Assembly: GCF_900176205.1 (NCBI RefSeq)
Contig: NZ_LT859959.1
Coordinates: 868,001 to 932,000, forward strand
Source: Bradyrhizobium sp. ORS 285
GTDB lineage: Bacteria; Pseudomonadota; Alphaproteobacteria; Rhizobiales; Xanthobacteraceae
Direction: 5' to 3'
DNA length: 64,000 nucleotides
A program made the translations under genes and the position numbers. The notes beneath the pieces are model-generated. The model searched no databases. It saw nothing but the letters and a program-made list of their open reading frames with translations, and had not been told where the DNA came from. Of the stretch, positions 27,103-33,220 are shown piece after piece; position 1 is the first letter of the stretch; every line of letters begins with the position of its first letter.

Positions 27103-28292
27103 GGTCGCGCCGCCGCAGCCAGGATCGCTGTGGCGAAATCCGAGAAAATCATGCATCCCGAGCCTTCGATCATTTTCAGATCCTCCTCGGACACGATCTG
27201 GCTGAATCCGACAACTGGTTTTCCGAGTGCTCGCGCATAGCCGACCTCATACACTGTCCCACTATCCAGGCCATCCAGTATCGCGAACATTGATTGACAT
27301 TCGACTATAGCCGCGATGTCGGCGGGAGCTATTTCTTCAGCGGGACCTGGACCGATTTCGTGGAAAGGCGAAAAAACCTTTAGTCCGGCCTCGGTTAAGC
27401 ATCGTCGAGCTTCGTCGATCAGCCATCGCTGAGCCATCGTGAAAAATGGTCCTGCGAGATAAATCCGATCGCGGCTAGGTTTGAGCGCCTTTCTTCCATT
27501 GGACGCCAGTGCGTCGGCTGGCCTAATCGGCAGACTCCTATCCTCAACGTAGTCCGCCACCGCAAGCGACGATAAACGGGACGCCGCAATCGGATCGCAG
27601 CCGTGAACGCCCCAGAAAGCTGCAAAGGCTGCCGCGAAGACGTCTCCGCTTCCGATAGTGAAGCTGCTTTTGGTTTGGTACGCAGGGATAACTTCGTAAC
27701 GCCCGCTCGTCATGACGAGCGCGCCTTCCAGTCCGGATTTCACTACGACAACTTCGGCCTTTGAACGCAATAACAATTCTTGAGCCGCGACAAGCGGGTC
27801 AGCAATGCCAGACAGCGATCTGACTTCATCAGAATTTGCCACAATCGCGAGTCGTTCTGCAACGCTGCCGTTTGCGTGAAAGTGCTCCGGGGCGAACGCA
27901 GATTGAGGATCGTAGACGCAGGTCTTTGCACGTACAACCGCAGTGCCTTCAAGCATTCCAAAGCGTAGGACAGTCTCGCCGTTGACTAAAATCGGAGCGC
28001 CTTGAGGGATCGTTCCGAACGGCGGTCTCAGGGTAGGTATTGAAAGTGGATGGATGTAATCGAATGACAATGTTCGAGGAATCTTAGTAGAGGAGAATTC
28101 AAAACCATAGAGTGTGGCTGTGGTGGAGAACTGGGGTGCGGCGTCGTCGGATGCGTATGACCAGAGCCGAACCTTATCAATAAGGCTAGTTACTGCTGTA
28201 GCGGCACGGCCGCCAGAACCAAAGATCATATTCCATTCGGGCCACTCGCAGCGTTCATAGTAGACGCCGCCGACAACGGCTAGTTCTGTCAT
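27099..28292 (-). CDS. PfkB-family kinase fused to a nucleoside 2-deoxyribosyltransferase domain
   Basis: 397 residues. The ATG at 28292 overlaps the upstream stop (ATGA). Residues 1 to about 265 are a PfkB/ribokinase-like domain, with the glycine-rich GSGGRAA near residue 27 and the catalytic-loop IGSGD (D217). Residues about 275-397 are a nucleoside 2-deoxyribosyltransferase-like domain: it opens RIYLAGPFF, and DSGTVYEVGYA carries the nucleophile-type Glu (E349). The parent families phosphorylate sugars or nucleosides and cleave or exchange the N-glycosidic bond of deoxynucleosides. Both active sites look intact. The fusion suggests processing of a nucleoside and its released sugar, or use of a free base. 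Function inferred from domains. Confidence 0.82.
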   Translation of the reverse strand: MTELAVVGGVYYERCEWPEWNMIFGSGGRAATAVTSLIDKVRLWSYASDDAAPQFSTTATLYGFEFSSTKIPRTLSFDYIHPLSIPTLRPPFGTIPQGAPILVNGETVLRFGMLEGTAVVRAKTCVYDPQSAFAPEHFHANGSVAERLAIVANSDEVRSLSGIADPLVAAQELLLRSKAEVVVVKSGLEGALVMTSGRYEVIPAYQTKSSFTIGSGDVFAAAFAAFWGVHGCDPIAASRLSSLAVADYVEDRSLPIRPADALASNGRKALKPSRDRIYLAGPFFTMAQRWLIDEARRCLTEAGLKVFSPFHEIGPGPAEEIAPADIAAIVECQSMFAILDGLDSGTVYEVGYARALGKPVVGFSQIVSEEDLKMIEGSGCMIFSDFATAILAAAARP

Positions 28293-28660
28293 TTTGGCTG
28301 TACCTGCACTTCGATTAGGCCGCCTGAGATCGAGAGCACGATCGCTTCGTACGCGTAGCCAGCCAGGATGCATTGAATAATTTGAGCCATCGACGCCGAT
28401 GTAATTGATCCTAGCGTCGCTCCAGAATTCGTCTTTACAAGTAATCTTTTTGGTGGCCCGGCAGAATACTCGACTTCAAGAATATCGTTTGGGCGCAAAG
28501 TGGCCCTAACCGTGCGATCTGGCGAGTTAACGTTGGTTCGCTCGACAATATTGCATTCATTCGACCCGGCCGAGCCGCCGCCACCTCCTCCTTTTTTCTT
28601 TGGCGAGACAGGCTTGGCAGCAGGCCTCGGATCGCTGGAGGGTCCCCCACCACTCGACAT
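28289..28660 (-). CDS. Small Gly-rich protein, possible HIRAN-like domain
   Basis: 123 residues, first gene of the operon. GGGAGG lies 6 bp before the ATG at 28660. Residues 1-35 are flexible and rich in Gly, Ser, Pro and Lys, starting Met-Ser-Ser-Gly-Gly-Gly and containing a run of six Gly. Residues about 36-123 form a compact mostly-beta domain; the tail pattern (LGSITS, AGYAYEAIVLSISGG, EVQVQ) resembles HIRAN domains, which bind DNA ends or stalled forks. That resemblance is weak and by eye. The stop overlaps the kinase-fusion start. It could be a DNA sensor, or the acceptor of a conjugated nucleobase. About 268 bp upstream (28661-28928) are non-coding and should hold the operon promoter. 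Confidence 0.65.
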   Translation of the reverse strand: MSSGGGPSSDPRPAAKPVSPKKKGGGGGGSAGSNECNIVERTNVNSPDRTVRATLRPNDILEVEYSAGPPKRLLVKTNSGATLGSITSASMAQIIQCILAGYAYEAIVLSISGGLIEVQVQPK

Positions 28661-28928
28661 CGGCTTCCTCCCTAATAATTCATCAATTAATCAGAGGAGG
28701 ATGGCACAACGTTTCGGCGCAGCCAATACTGTTATGCACGTGCGCCGCAAGCGCTTGGCTAGGTAGTTCGGAGGTCAAAAAGGGTTCCTTATGAAGCAAA
28801 TTCCGTTCGTCTACGCTCGCGAGACGGTCCTGTGATAAGCTTGGCTCGGCCGTTTCGGGGCAAGAGGCGCTTGCGACGTTTGGACAAACGGCAAGACGTC
28901 TCGCCCGCCAATCCCGGAGGGACCTGCC

Positions 28929-29573
28929 ATGCTTCACATCAGATCGTTTCGTTTCTCGGTCCTCCCGGCAGCCGTGCTGGGCGCGGTGATGCTGCTGGCC
29001 GGTGCTGTCCGCGGTGAGCCGTTGCCGGCCGGGCTGGTCGAGCAGTTGCGGGCGGGGGGCCAGGTCATCGTGTTTCGCCATGGTGCGACGGTGGCGGCGG
29101 CGGCCAAGGTGGATTCGATGAGTCGGCCGAATGTTCCGGCGCAGCGGCAGCTCAATGATGAGGGCCGGGCACAGGCCAAGGCGATCGGCGAGGCGCTGCG
29201 CAAGCTGAAGATCCCGGTGGCCCAGGTGCTCACCAGCACGGTGCAGCGCGCCGTCGATACCGGCAGGCTGTTCGGCCTCGGCGAGGTCGCCACGACCGGG
29301 GATCTGGCCGAGAGCGGGCAGGAGAGCTCGGCCGAGGATAATGAGCGGCGCGCGCAGGCGCTGCGCAAGCTTGTGGCCACCGCGCCGCCGGCCGGCGGCA
29401 ATGTCGTGCTGGTGTCGCACAAGCCGAACCTCGTCGATGCCTTCGGCGCCGGCTGGTCCGACGTGCGCGAGGGCGAGGCGTCGGTGTTCCAGCCGGACGG
29501 CAAGGGTGGCACCCGGCTCGTCGCCCGTGTCCCCGCGGCGGCATGGACGGAGCTGGCCGCGGAGGCCCATTGA
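28929..29573 (+). CDS. Exported histidine phosphatase (phosphoglycerate mutase-like) family protein
   Basis: 214 residues, with GGAGG 8 bp before the ATG. Residues 1 to about 33 are a signal peptide. VIVFRHGATV (about 43-52) holds the RHG phospho-acceptor motif, and the second conserved His is in VLVSHKPN (about 160-167). Family members transfer phosphate through the first His. The substrate is unknown; a periplasmic phosphatase role is likely. High GC and normal codon use mark the return to chromosomal background after the island. Confidence 0.85.
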   Translation: MLHIRSFRFSVLPAAVLGAVMLLAGAVRGEPLPAGLVEQLRAGGQVIVFRHGATVAAAAKVDSMSRPNVPAQRQLNDEGRAQAKAIGEALRKLKIPVAQVLTSTVQRAVDTGRLFGLGEVATTGDLAESGQESSAEDNERRAQALRKLVATAPPAGGNVVLVSHKPNLVDAFGAGWSDVREGEASVFQPDGKGGTRLVARVPAAAWTELAAEAH

Positions 29574-29697
29574 GCGCAGTGGCGCGGCGCTGAGGCTGCC
29601 AACGGGGGCCGGCGTGGCGGTGGCCCGCGGCCACGAAAGTCGCTCTCGCGTCAATCGGGACTGCTATGCTGCATCGCCCCAACAGGAGATGCCGCCG

Positions 29698-30678
29698 ATG
29701 ATGACACGCCGACTCGCAGCTACGCTGGCCGGATTTGCGCTAGCCATGCCCACCATCGCCCTCGCGCAGGATGCGCCGATCGAGGAGCAGCTCGTCAATG
29801 CCATGAACAAGGTGTTCGGCGTCCATGCCGGCTTCCGCGCCAATCATGCCAAGGGCGTCGTGGTCGAAGGCAAGTTCAAGCCGTCGGCGGAGGCCGCAGG
29901 CCTGAGCAAGGCGGCTTTGTTCAGCGGCGGCGAGATTCCGGTGACGGTCCGGTTCTCGGACTCCACCGGCGTGCCGAACCTGCCCGACGGCTCCGACGAC
30001 GCCAATCCGCACGGCATGGCGGTGAAGTTTCATCTCGCCGATGGCAGCGACGTGGACCTCGTGATCAACTCGCTGAAATTCTTCCCGGTGTCGACGGGTG
30101 CGGAGCTGCGCGATTTGTTCCTGGCGATCGCCGAGTCCGGGCCGACTGCGGCGAAGCCGACCAGGCTCGAGCAGTTCATCGGCAGCCATCCCTCGGTGCC
30201 GGCGGCGCTCGGCACCATCGCGACGCCCGACAGCTTCGCCGACGAGGCCTATTTCGGCGTCAACGCCTTCGTGCTCGTCAACAAGGCCGGCGGGAAGCAG
30301 GCCGTGCGCTGGCAGATGCTGCCGGAGAAGGTGGTGCATCTCGAGAAAGCCGACGCCGCGAAGCGCGCGCCGGACTATCTGATGGCCGAGCTGCCGGAGC
30401 GGCTGAAGCAGGGGCCGGTCTCCTTCCGCTTCAAGGCGCAGCTCGCGGCCGCCGGCGACGACACCAAGGACCCCGCGAAGCCGTGGCCGGAGGATCGCAA
30501 GCTCGTCGAGCTCGGCGTGCTGACGATCGACAAGGCGGTCGCCGACAGCGACGCCGCGCAGAAGAAGCTGTTATTCCTGCCGGGCCAGCTCACCGACGGC
30601 ATCGAGGCGTCGGACGATCCGATGATCGACATCCGCAATGGCGCCTACGCGGTCTCGTTCTCCCGGCGCAATCCGTAA
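29698..30678 (+). CDS. Periplasmic catalase-like heme peroxidase (SrpA-type catalase family)
   Basis: 326 residues from the ATG at 29698, 9 bp after AGGAG; the ATG at 29689 touches that site and is too close. A signal peptide ends near ALA-Q (about residue 24). NHAKGVVVEGKF holds the distal His of the catalase fold. VRFSDSTGVPN followed by NPHGMAVKF is the conserved catalase-fold core. The length matches catalase-related peroxidases of about 320-350 residues that lack the full catalase C-terminus. Such proteins remove peroxides, here in the periplasm. Not obviously in an operon: 125 bp separate it from the phosphatase gene. Confidence 0.85.
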   Translation: MMTRRLAATLAGFALAMPTIALAQDAPIEEQLVNAMNKVFGVHAGFRANHAKGVVVEGKFKPSAEAAGLSKAALFSGGEIPVTVRFSDSTGVPNLPDGSDDANPHGMAVKFHLADGSDVDLVINSLKFFPVSTGAELRDLFLAIAESGPTAAKPTRLEQFIGSHPSVPAALGTIATPDSFADEAYFGVNAFVLVNKAGGKQAVRWQMLPEKVVHLEKADAAKRAPDYLMAELPERLKQGPVSFRFKAQLAAAGDDTKDPAKPWPEDRKLVELGVLTIDKAVADSDAAQKKLLFLPGQLTDGIEASDDPMIDIRNGAYAVSFSRRNP

Positions 30679-30686
30679 GTCCTGAA

Positions 30687-30722
30687 AGCAGCGCGCATGA
30701 TGTGAGCGTCGTGCGCGCTGCT
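30687..30722 (+). terminator. Hairpin after the catalase-like gene
   Basis: Perfect 11-bp stem (AGCAGCGCGCA 30687-30697 / TGCGCGCTGCT 30712-30722) with a 14-base loop, 9 bp after the stop codon. No T-run follows, so intrinsic termination is uncertain. Confidence 0.5.
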
Positions 30723-31333
30723 GCTGCTGGTTGCGGAGTGCGCTCGGCGCGATCGGCCGACGGACGCAATGTGATGGCATTGCGGCGGCCGTGCGAGCTT
30801 CGGTCGCGAGATCGATCGGCTCTCGCCACATTCGCTTCCATTGCGGCGCGGCTGCGCCATTCTTTGTCCTGATCGGTGGCGACGCGCGCCGGTATGATCA
30901 TAGCAGCAGCGTTGCCGATGAGCGTCACCCGAGCCGTCGCGTGTCGCATCGAGGGCACATTGATCTCATCGCGACTGCGACACTTCATCTAACAACCAAG
31001 ACGAGTAGTTCGCTCCGCGCCGCCGTCGCGGCTTCGCAGCCTGGTCGCGAAACAGCCTTTGGCAAAGGGGGCATCCGCATCTCTGGGTGACGCGCAGCGC
31101 GTTCATTCGTCGACGAACGATCCCGCCCTCTCCGCACTCTGCGACGTAATCATGTCCGCGATCGCCGGATTTTGCCTGAATTCTGCATCTTCGATGCAAC
31201 ACTCGAAACGGAAGTGTTAACGGCTGACCGCCGCGATCCGCATTCCGCAGCAATGACATTTTTCAATTCAGATCGCGACACAATCTGACCCTCCTGATGC
31301 GGCCGTCGTTGTTGCGGCACGTGTTCAGGAGTT
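30723..31333. other. 611-bp intergenic region, no gene seen
   Basis: Short open frames here overlap one another on both strands with no start signals or domain motifs. The final 60 bases are the leader of the outer-membrane protein gene, with CAGGA just before its ATG. No RNA gene or repeat recognised. Confidence 0.6.
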
Positions 31334-33046
31334 ATGAGTTCGATGCGTCGCGTATTTGGCGTGTGTCTTTGCCTATCGACTTTCGCAGGAAGTACGACAT
31401 CGGTCTGGGCGACTGATCTCGCCCTGCCGCCCCCGCTCCCGCCGCCGGACGTCTTCGCCTACAGGTGGAGTGGCTGCCACGCCGGCGCCAACGCCGGGAT
31501 GGCGTGGTCGCGTCAGCAGCAGAACTGGAGCCAGCTCGCCAATGCCGCGCCTGCGCCCGCGCAGCCTGCGCCACAGCCTGCGGGCAACGCCAACAACCCG
31601 CCGGTGGTGAAGCCGCCTGTGGTTGCAAATCCGGCGCCGAACCCGCCGCCGCCGAACAACCCGGGCGGGAACAATGGCGGATGGAAGCCGCCGCCTAAGC
31701 CACCGGGCAAGCCCCCGATCTGTGAGCGCAACGACAAGGGTTGGTGGCAGCCCGGCAAGCCCTCTCACGGCGACAAGGATCACGGCTGGCCGTACGACAA
31801 GCCGTCCTACAAGCATGGTCACGATGACGACCATCATTGGCCGCAGGTCGGATCGAAAGGTGGCGACAACAAGTCGTCCTGGCCGGCGCAGGCGTCGTAC
31901 AAAAACGACAAGGACGACAACTACAAGAACGTCAAATACAGCGACAACTGGTTCGGCAAGCATCACGACGACGACCACGACAAGTCGGGCGGCTGGTCGC
32001 AGCTGCACTCCAACGGCTATTCCGACCGCTCGACCTGGCTGCATCAGGACAAGGACGACGACAAGAAGGGCGGCAGCTGGGGTGGCAAGAAGGATGATGC
32101 CGACAAGCCCGTCTCATATGGCTGGTCGAAGCAGCCGGCGAAGGGCGACAGCTACGCCTGGATGAAGCCGGATCACGACGACAAGAAGGGCGGCGGCTAC
32201 GGCTGGGGCGGCAAGCCGAAGGACGACGACGACTATGGCAAGGGCGGCTATGGCGGCAAGCCCGACAAGGATCATTGGGAGCAGCACGGCAACAACGATC
32301 ATCACGGCGGATGGCCGTATCATCCGGACAAGCCTGGCTGGCCGCCGAAGAACCCGCCGCCGAAGGATGGCGGGGGACAGAAGCCGCCGCCGCAGGGCAA
32401 CAACAATCCGCCGGTGCAGAATCCGCCTGTCCAGAATCCGCCCGTGCAGAATCCGCCCGTGGTGGGTGGCGGCAATGTCGCGCCGCTGCCGGTCGCGGCC
32501 GTGCAGATCCCGACAGCCATCTCCAGCAATGGCAGCGACGTCGTCGGCGGCCTGCAGCTCGGGTGCGACTATGAGGTCGACCGTATCGTCGTCGGCATTC
32601 AGGCGATGGCCGATCTCGGCAACATCAACGTGACCAATCCGCTGGCGCCGGGGCTTTCGTTGAGCACGCGCACCAGCAACCTCTATACGGCCACGGTGCG
32701 CGCCGGCTATCTGGTGACGCCGGAGATCCTCGCTTATGTCCGCGGCGGCGCGGCGTGGACGCGCACCGGCGTCACCGTCACCAACACCGCCACCGGACAG
32801 TCCTCCACCGTTGCCTTCAACCGCAGCGGCTGGACGGTCGGCGCCGGCGTCGAGTGGATGTTCGCCCGCAACTGGTCGGCCTTCGCCGAATATGACTACG
32901 CCGATTTCGGCACCGCGACCGGCGTGCTGCCGGGCGGGGCTGCGATCACCGGCGGGCCGAACGTGGTCAGCCAGAAGACGCAGCTCCACACCGCGATGAT
33001 CGGCGTGAATTACCGGTTCGAAATGCTGTCGCGCGGCGGACGCTGA
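31334..33046 (+). CDS. Outer-membrane beta-barrel protein with large low-complexity insert
   Basis: 570 residues with a signal peptide (about 1-26). The first strand is seen at about residues 38-57 (YRWSGCHAGANAGMAWS). Residues about 60-390 are an insert: first Pro/Asn/Ala-rich, then a long Asp/His/Lys/Gly/Trp/Tyr-rich tract, then a Pro/Gln/Asn tract with VQNPP repeats. From about residue 400 the normal barrel resumes (VVGGLQLGCDYEVDR) and ends with the alternating strand and terminal Phe-rich region of Omp25/RopB-like eight-stranded porins. Related rhizobial proteins are usually 200-280 residues, so the insert roughly doubles the protein. In this fold it would fall in the first outer loop, exposed at the surface. 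The His/Asp content suggests metal or polyanion binding; this is inference. Confidence 0.85.
   Translation: MSSMRRVFGVCLCLSTFAGSTTSVWATDLALPPPLPPPDVFAYRWSGCHAGANAGMAWSRQQQNWSQLANAAPAPAQPAPQPAGNANNPPVVKPPVVANPAPNPPPPNNPGGNNGGWKPPPKPPGKPPICERNDKGWWQPGKPSHGDKDHGWPYDKPSYKHGHDDDHHWPQVGSKGGDNKSSWPAQASYKNDKDDNYKNVKYSDNWFGKHHDDDHDKSGGWSQLHSNGYSDRSTWLHQDKDDDKKGGSWGGKKDDADKPVSYGWSKQPAKGDSYAWMKPDHDDKKGGGYGWGGKPKDDDDYGKGGYGGKPDKDHWEQHGNNDHHGGWPYHPDKPGWPPKNPPPKDGGGQKPPPQGNNNPPVQNPPVQNPPVQNPPVVGGGNVAPLPVAAVQIPTAISSNGSDVVGGLQLGCDYEVDRIVVGIQAMADLGNINVTNPLAPGLSLSTRTSNLYTATVRAGYLVTPEILAYVRGGAAWTRTGVTVTNTATGQSSTVAFNRSGWTVGAGVEWMFARNWSAFAEYDYADFGTATGVLPGGAAITGGPNVVSQKTQLHTAMIGVNYRFEMLSRGGR
32408..32461 (+). repeat. 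15-bp tandem repeats coding Pro-Pro-Val-Gln-Asn
   Basis: Three successive 15-bp units (32408, 32423, 32438) plus a partial fourth encode P-P-V-Q-N. Third codon positions vary slightly. This is the end of the low-complexity insert of the outer-membrane protein, and a likely site of length variation between strains. Confidence 0.9.
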
Positions 33047-33079
33047 GGGACGGATCGAACATCATCCTGTAAGGCAAGA

Positions 33080-33109
33080 GGCCGCCCGGTGATCCCGGGC
33101 GGCCTTTTT
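33080..33109 (+). terminator. Rho-independent terminator
   Basis: Perfect 10-bp GC stem (33080-33089 / 33095-33104) with loop TGATC, followed by five T. It lies 34 bp after the outer-membrane protein stop. Confidence 0.92.
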
Positions 33110-33220
33110 GTGTCGCGTGCGCCGTCTGGTATTGAACGTTTCGGCGGCGCGCAGGGACAAAAAGGTCCTATCGTCGAAGGCAACGTCGACGATGTCGCGT
33201 GCAGGACCACGGAGAACCGG

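Noticed and set aside
24744..28660. Housekeeping queuosine operon
   Set aside because: Only a QueC-like gene is present; queD, queE, queF, folE and tgt are missing and the neighbours are not tRNA-modification genes.
24744..28660. Complete type IV CBASS
   Set aside because: No CD-NTase, TGT-like or effector gene found in or beside the island; only the QueC-like and OGG-like parts match.
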